A DNA stretch of 64,000 nucleotides from Thermoplasmata archaeon (GTDB taxonomy: Archaea; Thermoplasmatota; Thermoplasmata; Thermoplasmatales; Thermoplasmataceae): positions 124,001 to 188,000 of the forward strand of contig JAJZJR010000001.1 of assembly GCA_021810045.1 (NCBI GenBank), written 5' to 3'. The first letter of the stretch is position 1; each line of letters opens with the position of its first letter. The notes under the pieces are model-generated. The model ran no database searches. It saw only the letters and a program-made list of their open reading frames with translations, and had not been told where the DNA came from. The translations under genes were made by a program, and so were the position numbers. Shown one piece after another: positions 42,572 to 51,396 of the stretch.

Positions 42572-43783
42572 CTAGAAGAAGTCTTCCTCTATTCTAATGA
42601 GCTCGTTCAGCTTGGCTAGCCTCTCGCCACCAATCGTTCCTGTTTTTATGAATTCAGCACCAAATGCCACTGAGAGGTGTGCAATGAAGTCATCCGTGGT
42701 TTCTCCGCTCCTGTGGGAAACAGTTCTGCTTATTCCGGCTTCCGTTGCCATTTTGACAGTCTCAACAGTGCTGGAGAGGGTTCCAATCTGGTTTACTTTG
42801 ATCAGGATTCCGCTTGTAGATCCCAGCTCGATTCCTTTTTTTAGCCTTTCTGGGTTGGTGGTGTAAAGATCATCACCCACAATAACGCTGTTCTTTCCAA
42901 CTTTCTTTGTTACTTCTGCAAATCCCTCGAAATCCGTGTCTTCAATGGGATCCTCGATAAAGTAAAAGCCAAGATCCTTGGAAAAATGGGCTGCAAAGTC
43001 TATCTGTTCATCTCTTGATTTGATTCCTTCCCTGTAATGGTATTTCCCGTCTTTGAAGAATTCAGTTGCAGCAAAATCCGTACCAAGGAGTATCTTGACC
43101 TTGTGTTCTGCAGAAATTTCCTTTGTTGCCTCTTTTATAATATCTACAGCTTCCATGTCACTTATGCTTGCCGTCCAGGCTTTCTCGTCCCCGAGACCAA
43201 CACTTACTCCCTTCAGTTTATCAGACAGAAGTTCTCCGATCCTCTTGTGAACTCTTGTGTTTATATAGGCAGATTCAAGAAACGTTTTACCTTGGGTAGA
43301 TACCAGAAATTCCTGAATTGTGGTTCCATTTTTCGAGTGCCTGCCGCCACCAATTACATTTCCCATCGGTCTTGGGAGTGATCTGGAGAACATCCCGCCA
43401 ACGTACTTGTAAAGGGGAATGTCCAGTGCCTGGGCCACTGCCTTGGCATTTGCGATTGAAATAGCAGTCGCCATATTTCCCCCAATATTTGAGAGATATT
43501 CTGACCCATCGAGTTCCCTTAAAAGAGTATCCAGACTGTTCTGATCAAGGGCGTTAAAACCGATGATTTTGTTCTTTACGTTCTTTTCAAAGAATTTGAT
43601 TGACTCGTCTGGACCACCTTTTGCGAATGCCTGCATTTCAGTCGCCCCGGTGCTTGCACCAGATGGTGCTGCACAGACTCCAGTTGAATATTCAAGATCA
43701 ACGGTTGCTTCAACTGTAAAATTACCTCTTGAGTCAATTACTTTTCTTGCCCTTACATCTATAATAGGAATGTGAGACATCAT
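42572..43783 (-). CDS. eno: Enolase
   Basis: A 403-residue enolase that dehydrates 2-phosphoglycerate to phosphoenolpyruvate. Visible blocks: [16 protein letters not shown] at the start, [16 protein letters not shown] (the mobile catalytic loop), [11 protein letters not shown] and [13 protein letters not shown] with metal ligands, [17 protein letters not shown] with the catalytic lysine, and [15 protein letters not shown]. It is slightly shorter than the common 420-430 residues. It may form a unit with dphB downstream (10 bases). Confidence 0.96.
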   Translation of the reverse strand: MMSHIPIIDVRARKVIDSRGNFTVEATVDLEYSTGVCAAPSGASTGATEMQAFAKGGPDESIKFFEKNVKNKIIGFNALDQNSLDTLLRELDGSEYLSNIGGNMATAISIANAKAVAQALDIPLYKYVGGMFSRSLPRPMGNVIGGGRHSKNGTTIQEFLVSTQGKTFLESAYINTRVHKRIGELLSDKLKGVSVGLGDEKAWTASISDMEAVDIIKEATKEISAEHKVKILLGTDFAATEFFKDGKYHYREGIKSRDEQIDFAAHFSKDLGFYFIEDPIEDTDFEGFAEVTKKVGKNSVIVGDDLYTTNPERLKKGIELGSTSGILIKVNQIGTLSSTVETVKMATEAGISRTVSHRSGETTDDFIAHLSVAFGAEFIKTGTIGGERLAKLNELIRIEEDFF

Positions 43784-43812
43784 GCATAAAAGAAATAGGG
43801 AATAAAGTTAAA

Positions 43813-44340
43813 TTACTTTTTCACTGGACGAAGATTGTCCCTGTACCGTCTGCAGAATGTGTTGTAGTTGTTCTTGTAATCTTCCCATAGTTTCTTGTAT
43901 TCTCCATTTACTTTACCTATAACCTTAGCAGGCACCCCAGCTGCAATGCCTTCATCAGGTATCTCTGAACGGTTGCGTACAACTGCGCCCTCAGCAACTG
44001 CTGCCCAGGTTCCAACCTTGGCAAAGTCAGATATGGTTGAATTCATGCCTACAACAGCCCAGTCGTTTATTGTTGGGGTGTGTATCACCGACATATGACC
44101 CAGCGTAACATGTTTTCCAATAGTGGTCTTCTCTCCAGGTCTTGCATGGATTACAACATTATCTTCAACAGCTGTGAAGTCTCCGACCTCTATTTCTCCG
44201 TAATCTCCCCTGAGAACTGCCCCGGGCCCGATCCATACTTCCCTGCCTATCTTAACATTACCAATTATGACTGCATCCGGGAAAACATAAGCTGTTTCCT
44301 CTATCACCGGCACTTTTCCTTCAAATTCGTATATTGGCAT
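43813..44340 (-). CDS. Gamma-class carbonic anhydrase-like hexapeptide protein
   Basis: A 175-residue left-handed beta-helix protein with hexapeptide repeats (VIIGNVKIG, VWIGPGAVLRGDYG, VEDNVVIHARPG). The three zinc/iron ligand histidines of gamma carbonic anhydrases are placed correctly: H in VVIHARPG and two in VTLGHMSVIHTPTI. The usual HGC after the third ligand is HTP here. It may hydrate carbon dioxide, but the family also includes proteins of unsettled activity. It starts with ATG at 44340 and lies 30 bases upstream of the enolase start. Confidence 0.88.
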   Translation of the reverse strand: MPIYEFEGKVPVIEETAYVFPDAVIIGNVKIGREVWIGPGAVLRGDYGEIEVGDFTAVEDNVVIHARPGEKTTIGKHVTLGHMSVIHTPTINDWAVVGMNSTISDFAKVGTWAAVAEGAVVRNRSEIPDEGIAAGVPAKVIGKVNGEYKKLWEDYKNNYNTFCRRYRDNLRPVKK

Positions 44341-44370
44341 GGATAAAGGATCACCGATGATTTAATGAAA

Positions 44371-45258
44371 TCATTGGGAGAATTGTTTTAAAATCTGCTC
44401 TCCAGTCTTATCAAAATCCATGAATGGCCTTTTTATGGCTTCAGCTGACACCAATGAACCGATTTTAATTGCTGCTTCAATTGAACTGTCTTTCCAGAGT
44501 GCAAAATAAAAACCAGCCCTGAAAGCATCACCTGCCCCTATTGTATCATAAGGTTTCTCTACCAATGTTGCAGGAAAGTCGTAAGAGTCCCCCTCATGTA
44601 AATATGTTGATCCTCTTGCCCCCCTGGTAATGATGAGGTTCTTGCAATATGCTGGTAGCTTTCCGCTGGAGATCCCCAATAATTCTTCAGCCTTTGCTGA
44701 TTCGCCTTCATTCAAGATTGCAAGATCAGATATTTCAAGCATTTTTCCCAGATTTTCCTTATTGTACCGGTAGTTGATTTCCTGTCCTGGGTCAAAAACT
44801 ATTTTTGAGCCCTCAAATTGCCGGCTCATTGATAAGTAATCATCGGGAAGTCCCGTTCCAAAATGCACCCATTCATAACCTTCCTGATCTAATGTTATCC
44901 TGCCTTCAAGAGGTTTGTTCATTGGTCCCTGAAAAAAATAATAAATCTGATCCTGACCGTCTGAGGCAGCATATCCAATTGGTCCCATATCCTCGGGATC
45001 AACATAAAGGTGAGACGTGTCTGCTCCAATTTTCTTGAGGAAATTTATGTATCTTTCATGGGATTTCAATCCAACTGCTGAAAATAAATGAAATGGAAGC
45101 CCAAGTTTTGCCCCTATCAAGGCAATGTTTCCAGCTGTGCCCCCATAATTTTCCCTTAAGGAGTTAACGGCAACCGAACCTTTTGTGGGAAAAAAATCAA
45201 TGTTCATTGTAACATCTATTGCCACATGGCCGAACAAGGCGAGGAAATTCTTTTTCAT
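44371..45258 (-). CDS. PfkB-family carbohydrate or nucleoside kinase
   Basis: A 295-residue ribokinase-family (PfkB) kinase. The N-terminal glycine-rich part includes NYGGTAGNIALIGAKLGLPF, and the C-terminal signature DTIGAGDAFRAGF contains the catalytic Asp. The lid contains DMGPIGYAASDGQDQ. Substrates in this family range from ribose, fructose and 2-keto-3-deoxygluconate to adenosine. The non-phosphorylated Entner-Doudoroff route of Thermoplasma uses such a kinase elsewhere, but specificity cannot be read here. It is 30 bases from the Cgi121-like gene. Confidence 0.9.
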   Translation of the reverse strand: MKKNFLALFGHVAIDVTMNIDFFPTKGSVAVNSLRENYGGTAGNIALIGAKLGLPFHLFSAVGLKSHERYINFLKKIGADTSHLYVDPEDMGPIGYAASDGQDQIYYFFQGPMNKPLEGRITLDQEGYEWVHFGTGLPDDYLSMSRQFEGSKIVFDPGQEINYRYNKENLGKMLEISDLAILNEGESAKAEELLGISSGKLPAYCKNLIITRGARGSTYLHEGDSYDFPATLVEKPYDTIGAGDAFRAGFYFALWKDSSIEAAIKIGSLVSAEAIKRPFMDFDKTGEQILKQFSQ

Positions 45259-45288
45259 CTTTCTTGAATCGGGCTGGAAATATAAAGA

Positions 45289-45729
45289 CTATATGGAAAG
45301 TTCGATCTTTGCCATTCTTGAAAATATCAGATTGTCATATTTGACTTCTCTTTCGATAATTGGTATCTTGGATTCTGAATGTAAATTACCATTGCAGAGA
45401 TGCTCAAACTCCATGAGGTCCTCCTGATCCGTATAAACAGCAAGAATACTTTTTGTGGAACTGGTTATACCAATTTCCTCCTGAGCTTTTGATATCTGTT
45501 TCTCGCCTGACATCAACATCAGAAATGCTGATTCAGGGCGTTTTATTTTTTCAGAATTTTCTATGAGCCTTTTGGCCCTTTCGTACGCTATGACTACCTG
45601 CTCTAAACTGATAACCTTGGCTGCATCAACAATGGAAAAAAAATCATTATGGCTGGCACCGAGAAAGTCTTTCATTGACGAAAGACAATCCCAGGCCAGT
45701 AGATTGTAATATTTTATTTCAGGCAACAT
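45289..45729 (-). CDS. KEOPS Cgi121-like protein
   Basis: A 146-residue protein starting [17 protein letters not shown]. The C-terminal half, with [15 protein letters not shown] and [22 protein letters not shown], resembles Cgi121, the KEOPS subunit that binds tRNA for the t6A modification. The frame could open further upstream, at 45870, but that would put 47 codons inside the lonB gene in another frame. The ATG at 45729 overlaps lonB by 11 bases and gives the usual length of the family. No other KEOPS gene is in the window. Confidence 0.72.
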   Translation of the reverse strand: MLPEIKYYNLLAWDCLSSMKDFLGASHNDFFSIVDAAKVISLEQVVIAYERAKRLIENSEKIKRPESAFLMLMSGEKQISKAQEEIGITSSTKSILAVYTDQEDLMEFEHLCNGNLHSESKIPIIEREVKYDNLIFSRMAKIELSI

Positions 45730-47683
45730 TTGTTCCAGGCCTGGTCCCCTGTTTTCCGCCACCAAACATCTTGGAATTGAGGAAATCAGCGACCGAAGAG
45801 AGGAACTTCTGTTTCTCAGGGCTTGCAATGAGAGCATTGTCCCATACCTCCCTGATATCTGTGGCTGCAATGATCTCTATCTTGCCCTCGTGAGCCTGAT
45901 CAAGGACAATATCACCAAAGTTAGCCGCGGGAACAATGACCCTCTTCATTCCGGCCTCAATGGCTGCCTCAACTTTTGCAGTAACTCCACCTACCGGAAG
46001 AACTGCTCCTCTCACACTTAGTGACCCTGTCATGGCTACAGTCTGATCTATTGGGATATTTTCAATTGCAGAGATCACAGCTGTTGCTATGGACACGCTT
46101 GCTGAATCACCTTCAACACCCTCATATGTTCCTATGAACTGAATGTGGATGTCAAGATCGGAAATGTCTTTCCCACTGAGTTTCTTGAAAACTGCGGAGA
46201 CGTTCTGGACTGCTTCCTTTGCAATTTCACCAAGTTTTCCAGTTGCGATTACAACGCCGTTGCCCTTGTGCTGTGCTGGAGTTACTTCGGCAACAATAGG
46301 CATTACTATCCCCGTGTAGTCCGCCATGCCAGTGTTGGCACCAACCACTGCAAGTCCGTTGACCATACCAACCTGTGAACCTTCGCTCCTGAAAGTCTGA
46401 TATGTCTTCCTTATCTGGATTGATCTATCCGCAACCTGCTGCTCAAGTGGTTTGCTCAAAGCCTTTGCCGAGACTACCTGTCTTGCGGAAACAATGTCGG
46501 TTTTCTCTGTTATTGCTATATCTCCAGCAACTCGTATCAGACCACCGAGTTCTCTTAGTCTTAGGGTTAGCTTACCCTTTCTTCCTGATCTCTTCTGGGC
46601 CTCTTTAACAATCTCAGTGATTGCCCCCATATCGAAGTGTGGAATCTTCTTGTCTTTGAGGATTTCCTGGGCGATGAACTGAACAAGCTTATGTCTGTTT
46701 TCATCGTTATCTTCCATGGTGTCATTGACATAGACCTCGTAACCATATCCTCTTATTCTTGACCTTAGAGCCGGGTGAATACCCTGTACTGCATCAAGAT
46801 TTCCAGCCGCAACGAGAACAAAATCGCAAGGAACCGGCTCCGTTTGAACCATGGCACCTGCGCTCCTTTCACTCTGGCCTGAAATTGAAAATTTCTTTTC
46901 CTGCATTGCAGTAAGAAGTGCCTGCTGGCTTTCTGGTCTCAGAAGATTCATTTCATCCACGAACAGAACACCCTTGTGAGCTTTGTGAATGTTACCTGCC
47001 TCTACCCTGTCGTGTGCAGGTGTTTCAAGACCGCCAGACTGGAATGGATCATGTCTTACATCGCCAAGAAGTGCACCTGAATGTGCTCCTGTTGAGTCTA
47101 TAAATGGAGGCTTGTCAGATGGAGTATGCGTAACAAGCAGCTTTGGTACTAAAGCACGTTCCATCCTCATTCCCGGATTAAGTGCCATTATCATATATAT
47201 GAAAAGGGCTGCAAATATTGCCAGGAAGGCTATTGTATAATTGCTGAACGCTATTGATGCGACAATCCCAAGGAAAATCACCGAAATTATGATGAAGAGA
47301 ACTCCCCTTGAACGATCTTTTCTTTCCCTTTCAGCTTTTATCTGGTACTGCCTTACTATCTCCTTACCCTTGCCGGCCGGGAGTGTCTTAACCTTTGGCC
47401 TGTTGGTGTCTTCAGGGTTCGGAAATACAAGTATATCTTCAAGCTCATCCTTTGGCAGGAAATCTACCATAGACTGGGCGAGCATAGATTTTCCAGTCCC
47501 AGGTTCACCAATAAGAAGAACATGTCTCTTCTGAAGAGCCGCTTTCTTCACGACTTCTCTGGCCTCCTCCTGGCCCACAACCTGGTCAAAAAGAATCCTG
47601 GGTACCTGAACATCTTTCGTGGAATTGATGTTTAACTTCTTTACCCATTCATCTACAGATTCTACCGTACTATCCACCACCAC
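45719..47683 (-). CDS. lonB: Membrane-bound archaeal Lon protease (LonB)
   Basis: A 654-residue AAA+ protease. Walker A is [11 protein letters not shown] (about residues 56-66). Two membrane helices (about 125-165) are inserted inside the ATPase domain, which is the archaeal LonB design. Walker B is [11 protein letters not shown]. The protease dyad is Ser of [11 protein letters not shown] and Lys of [16 protein letters not shown]. It degrades damaged proteins at the membrane. It starts at a GTG (47683), and a nearby ATG is out of frame. It overlaps the Cgi121-like gene by 11 bases. Confidence 0.96.
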   Translation of the reverse strand: MVVDSTVESVDEWVKKLNINSTKDVQVPRILFDQVVGQEEAREVVKKAALQKRHVLLIGEPGTGKSMLAQSMVDFLPKDELEDILVFPNPEDTNRPKVKTLPAGKGKEIVRQYQIKAERERKDRSRGVLFIIISVIFLGIVASIAFSNYTIAFLAIFAALFIYMIMALNPGMRMERALVPKLLVTHTPSDKPPFIDSTGAHSGALLGDVRHDPFQSGGLETPAHDRVEAGNIHKAHKGVLFVDEMNLLRPESQQALLTAMQEKKFSISGQSERSAGAMVQTEPVPCDFVLVAAGNLDAVQGIHPALRSRIRGYGYEVYVNDTMEDNDENRHKLVQFIAQEILKDKKIPHFDMGAITEIVKEAQKRSGRKGKLTLRLRELGGLIRVAGDIAITEKTDIVSARQVVSAKALSKPLEQQVADRSIQIRKTYQTFRSEGSQVGMVNGLAVVGANTGMADYTGIVMPIVAEVTPAQHKGNGVVIATGKLGEIAKEAVQNVSAVFKKLSGKDISDLDIHIQFIGTYEGVEGDSASVSIATAVISAIENIPIDQTVAMTGSLSVRGAVLPVGGVTAKVEAAIEAGMKRVIVPAANFGDIVLDQAHEGKIEIIAATDIREVWDNALIASPEKQKFLSSVADFLNSKMFGGGKQGTRPGTNVA

Positions 47684-47993
47684 TTCATTTAAATTTAATT
47701 ATTAAGTCTTTCTGGCTTTATATGAGATTTCATTGGATACTTTTACATCTATCCCAAGATTCAGACAATAAGCCATTTTTCAAGATTACCGGATAAGTGT
47801 AAATCGCGATACCATATTATTCATAAATTAAAATAAACTTGTGCTCAGGCGGCTATTTGGAATAATTATAACCTAAATCATAACTCAACTAATAATGAAC
47901 TCCATCAACAAATGTTTGAATAAATTGCATCAATAATTTTAAAAAGTAAATTAAGGAGGAGATGGAAAATCATGAATATGGTTTTGAAAGATT
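47684..47993. other. Intergenic region upstream of lonB
   Basis: About 310 bases between the divergently oriented lonB promoter and the end of the HTH gene. TATA-like AT-rich DNA near 47690-47705 should serve lonB. A strong ribosome-binding sequence AAGGAGGAG (47952-47960) on the plus strand stands before two very short frames (ATG 47961, 34 codons; ATG 47971, 19 codons) that run into the HTH gene from the other side. I do not call either as a gene. Confidence 0.4.
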
Positions 47994-48335
47994 TTATCCT
48001 ATTTCCACAGCGAAAACTTTCTTGTGGTTAAACATGGTCCTGAGACCTTTAATGTCTTCTACGTAGTCCTGGTTCACCTTATAGTACTTGAAACCATTTT
48101 TTGTCTGCTCAATTGATATGAGCCCGAGACCCACAAGCGATTCTTCTCCGGTGTATCTGATCCCTAATCCCTCCAGGCAACCCTTTACATTTGAAGGATC
48201 TGATTTTACGGCCCTGGATATCTCAGAAAGATAGGATCGATATGGATAAATGGAAAGCATATAGAAGAGAACCTTGCGCCTCAATTCGCTTCGGTTCAAT
48301 GATCTTATGATGTTTCCATCTGCTATTAACTCCAT
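47994..48335 (-). CDS. Winged-helix DNA-binding protein
   Basis: A 113-residue protein with a winged-helix look: RSELRRKVLFYMLSIYPYRSYLSEISRAVKSDPSNVKGCLEGLGI includes a helix-turn-helix, and YTGEESLVGLGLISIEQTKNGFKYYKV the wing. It belongs to a small archaeal family of unknown regulators. The frame can open at 48380, but those first codons (IYIYL) encode the TATA box (48351-48365), which lies about 23 bases before the ATG at 48335. That ATG is therefore the likely leaderless start. Confidence 0.75.
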   Translation of the reverse strand: MELIADGNIIRSLNRSELRRKVLFYMLSIYPYRSYLSEISRAVKSDPSNVKGCLEGLGIRYTGEESLVGLGLISIEQTKNGFKYYKVNQDYVEDIKGLRTMFNHKKVFAVEIG

Positions 48336-48350
48336 AACATCAAATTCGCT

Positions 48351-48365
48351 TAGATATATATAAAT
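48351..48365 (-). promoter_or_regulatory. TATA box of the winged-helix gene
   Basis: Read on the minus strand, ATTTATATATATCTA centres about 23 bases upstream of the ATG at 48335. It decides the start in favour of that ATG. Confidence 0.55.
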
Positions 48366-48493
48366 GTTCTTGGCAGACAATATACATGTACCCTCAAATA
48401 CACGTTTTTACACATATTTACCTACATACTTTGTCGGACAACATCAGACAATTCAGCCATTTCCCTGTTTTCTTTTTATGCAGATAATAATAA

Positions 48494-50263
48494 TCATAGC
48501 ATAGGAAGCACAAATCTGAATATTGCAATTGATGCTATTATGCTGGACGGTATTGTAATAATGATGGTGTATTTGGCCATTCTCAGGGAGTTGAAGACCG
48601 AATCTATGAGTCTCTGATAGGTATTTTCCTCCCCCATCTTCACCTTTACGATGTGACTCTTCATTCCTATCCTGACATCAGTAATAGTATTCTTGGCCAT
48701 GAGAACAGTCCGTTTTATCATGTCAGCTGCATCCATTGGACTGCCGCTCCTGCCCAGAGGGTTAATGTCTAGGTTGTTTGCATTTACATAATGATTGTCA
48801 GTTGTGTAAATTTCAAGATTGCTTATCTCATTTTCAACAAGTTTTCTTGATAGATCTACGACTTCCCTTGTAATGTTGTTTGAATCTGTAAGAACAACTG
48901 CCTGATATTTTCCGCCTGCTTCGGTTACGATTGCCTGGATTCCCATTGAACCCAGTTCAGCCATGGGTTCGTGAATTCTGTAATATCCCATCCTTGCAGG
49001 GAATTTGTTCTCAAGCCTGTTTAATTCACGTGAGAATGCTTTGTCCATACCTTCACAGTTATCCAGTTCCGGAGCCTTTTCAACAAAGCAGTTCTGGGCA
49101 TCGATAACTGCGAATTCCTTGAGTGCAGTCCTCTCGACATAATGCATGATTTCGAGACCTTCCCTTAGTTTTACATCGTCAAAGGGCTCTCTTTCAGGGA
49201 TAATTGCACCAAAGCCAAATTTGCCGAACTTCTGCATGCCTATAACATATTTTCCAACATTTATTCTCTTGAATCTTGAGATAGTGTCAACGTATTCCAT
49301 TCCATTGAGGCAGTGCATTACACCAGACGCTATTTCATCAATATCGGTATCACCTGAACAGTTGTTGCTGTTCGTTGTTGTTGTGTGGAATACCATCAGG
49401 TCTGTACCAAGATCTGATAAGCGATGCTGCAGTCTCAGAGGAAGATCACTTGAGCCCAATGTTCCAAACGGACCCGGATGTACATAAGGAAAAACCATTG
49501 TAACAAGGCGGGAGTCATCCTTTCTCATTACGTCTACTACCTTAACCGGAACACGTCTGCTGTGCGCATATAGTTGTGCAAAGAATTTGTTGCCAACCTC
49601 AAGGCTCTCGGCACTATTGTTATAATTAAGGAACATCTGGATTATCTTTGTAGCACTTTCACCATATTCCTTGGAAAATTCTTTTGTAGAGCTCTTTACA
49701 AAAATAATACCGCCAATGATGTAGATTATTGAAGAGATTATGAATGGGATCACGGTTGCAAGATCCCTGAACGCAATAGTCAGGGCGAAAATTGCAGCAT
49801 AAGTGTAATTGAGTGCTGGAATGAAAAATTTTGAAAGTTTATCAGAATAATAGGTGTAGAAAATGAGTACTCTCAGAAGAGTAGCTGACGAGATTGAAAC
49901 CATAAGCAGGGCTTCAAGGCTTTGAAACAGGTGAACAATAGATATTATCCAGAAGAAAATTGATGATAAGCCCAGCGACATGAAATTCAGGTAAAGTATT
50001 CTTCTTGCTGGAAAATGAGTTCTTGTGATCCTGACGAAGAGAAGATCCAAAGATATTACAAGCAGATATGACCCCAGAACCCCCACAAGAACGATGAACA
50101 GATTCATTATAAACACAAAATCCACCAGGAGCACTAATGCTGTCAAAGCTACCAGAATGCTCCAATGAGGCGATTTTTTCACCATTTTTGTGAGATCAGA
50201 AAATGCTTTCCCTTCCTGTTCCAGCTCTCTCACTGAACTGGTATATCCTTCTTTATTAAACAT
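48494..50263 (-). CDS. DUF2070 family membrane protein
   Basis: An archaeal DUF2070 protein of 589 residues (ATG 50263; a TTG at 50293 would add ten residues). About seven membrane segments occupy the first 220 residues. The soluble C-terminal part carries the family signature FPYVHPGPFGTLGSSDLP near residue 260, followed by FHTTTTNSNNCSGDTD. It also has Asp/His/Cys-rich motifs that look like a metal-dependent hydrolase centre (HPGPFG, NSNNCSGDTD, AVIDAQNCF). A final hydrophobic helix closes the protein. The activity is unknown. It lies next to the ATP-NAD kinase-like gene, 53 bases from that gene's stop. Confidence 0.88.
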   Translation of the reverse strand: MFNKEGYTSSVRELEQEGKAFSDLTKMVKKSPHWSILVALTALVLLVDFVFIMNLFIVLVGVLGSYLLVISLDLLFVRITRTHFPARRILYLNFMSLGLSSIFFWIISIVHLFQSLEALLMVSISSATLLRVLIFYTYYSDKLSKFFIPALNYTYAAIFALTIAFRDLATVIPFIISSIIYIIGGIIFVKSSTKEFSKEYGESATKIIQMFLNYNNSAESLEVGNKFFAQLYAHSRRVPVKVVDVMRKDDSRLVTMVFPYVHPGPFGTLGSSDLPLRLQHRLSDLGTDLMVFHTTTTNSNNCSGDTDIDEIASGVMHCLNGMEYVDTISRFKRINVGKYVIGMQKFGKFGFGAIIPEREPFDDVKLREGLEIMHYVERTALKEFAVIDAQNCFVEKAPELDNCEGMDKAFSRELNRLENKFPARMGYYRIHEPMAELGSMGIQAIVTEAGGKYQAVVLTDSNNITREVVDLSRKLVENEISNLEIYTTDNHYVNANNLDINPLGRSGSPMDAADMIKRTVLMAKNTITDVRIGMKSHIVKVKMGEENTYQRLIDSVFNSLRMAKYTIIITIPSSIIASIAIFRFVLPML

Positions 50264-50315
50264 TTTGCTAATTTTTAACAAAAAATCTATCAATTGCCGA
50301 ATATTTTTCGGAGAA

Positions 50316-51386
50316 CTAAAATATTACCGGCATAAGTTTGAATCTCCCATAGCTGAAGAGGACCTTGATGTACTTTGGTTTAGTAATCGACTCGCTGTCC
50401 CAGATATCGATGTATAGGCCCTTCAGATACATCAGTTTCTCCTCTGATGCGACAACCATTATGTTTGCAAACCCGACGCGTGAAAGAATGCGCGTAGAAA
50501 GCTGTTTATTACCTCTTCCAAGAAGAAAGCCCTGTCCGCCTATTGGAGAAAGAACGATCTTTGTCTTATTTTCTGATACTGCGAAAATTTCGTCTTCGCT
50601 CAGGTCCTTTCCCAAGAGTTTTTTATTTCGCACCAGATCAAAACCGAGCAGGCTGCTGTCCAGACCGAGTAATAAATTGATTGATTTGCAGGTTGATCCT
50701 GGGCCTATTAGATAATTGACCTCATCCTCCATGCCATCTATGATGTACTGTCCAATTGACTCCATGCTTGTTGCAGGATATTCTGCCTTGGATTCTGACA
50801 TCATGAATTCACTTTTTGGGATGAGAAGTTCTCCATAGGAGGAAAGTTCCATTTCGCCCTTTTCATATGAGATTTCATTTAAATCAATAACATCGGCCCT
50901 GATAAAATCCACAATTTTACCGGAAGCCATCATTCTAATCATTTGAACCGCTCTTGCGATGCTTATGGCGAAAACTGAACTGAACATTTTTGTTCCAAGC
51001 GGCACGCCAATGACCGGTCTTGTGTAACCTGAGTCAACTATGTCCCTTGCTGTTCCATCGCCTCCAAAAAACACCAGAATATCCGGATCTTGCTGAAGAA
51101 TGATTTTTGATGCCTTTACAGTATCACTGGAGTTGCATTCCCCGCTGTAAGAATACACGACAGAATAATTATGAACTCCCGAAATTTCAAAAGCTTCCTC
51201 TCCCATTTTCCCGGAAGCGGTCAGGTACTCCATTTTCAGGTCTCCCACCTCTTCAAGAAATTCTACTGCTTTTTCAAGGGATGTGGATCGCGGGCAGTCC
51301 TTCAGGCTGAGACTGTCTGAGCCTTTTAAGTTGAATAGCTGGCCGCAACCAGCCACAGGATTTACAAGAAAACCGATTTTCAGCAT
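50316..51386 (-). CDS. ATP-NAD kinase-like protein
   Basis: A 356-residue protein of the ATP-NAD kinase/AcoX fold. The start MLKIGFLVNPVAGCGQ and the block PDILVFFGGDGTARDIVD with the GGDG nucleotide motif are diagnostic, followed by VIGVPLGTKMFSSVFA. The larger size and divergent C-terminus match the archaeal AcoX-like subgroup rather than the classical NAD kinase, so the true substrate is uncertain. It lies 10 bases from the M50-like gene stop and probably shares its transcript. Confidence 0.87.
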   Translation of the reverse strand: MLKIGFLVNPVAGCGQLFNLKGSDSLSLKDCPRSTSLEKAVEFLEEVGDLKMEYLTASGKMGEEAFEISGVHNYSVVYSYSGECNSSDTVKASKIILQQDPDILVFFGGDGTARDIVDSGYTRPVIGVPLGTKMFSSVFAISIARAVQMIRMMASGKIVDFIRADVIDLNEISYEKGEMELSSYGELLIPKSEFMMSESKAEYPATSMESIGQYIIDGMEDEVNYLIGPGSTCKSINLLLGLDSSLLGFDLVRNKKLLGKDLSEDEIFAVSENKTKIVLSPIGGQGFLLGRGNKQLSTRILSRVGFANIMVVASEEKLMYLKGLYIDIWDSESITKPKYIKVLFSYGRFKLMPVIF

Positions 51387-51396
51387 CTGTCAAACC

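Noticed and set aside
45730-45870. Upstream extension of the Cgi121-like gene
   Set aside because: These codons lie inside lonB in another frame and look like a shadow. The ATG at 45729 gives the correct family length.
48336-48380. N-terminal extension of the winged-helix gene
   Set aside because: It would translate the TATA box. The ATG at 48335 has the right distance for a leaderless start.
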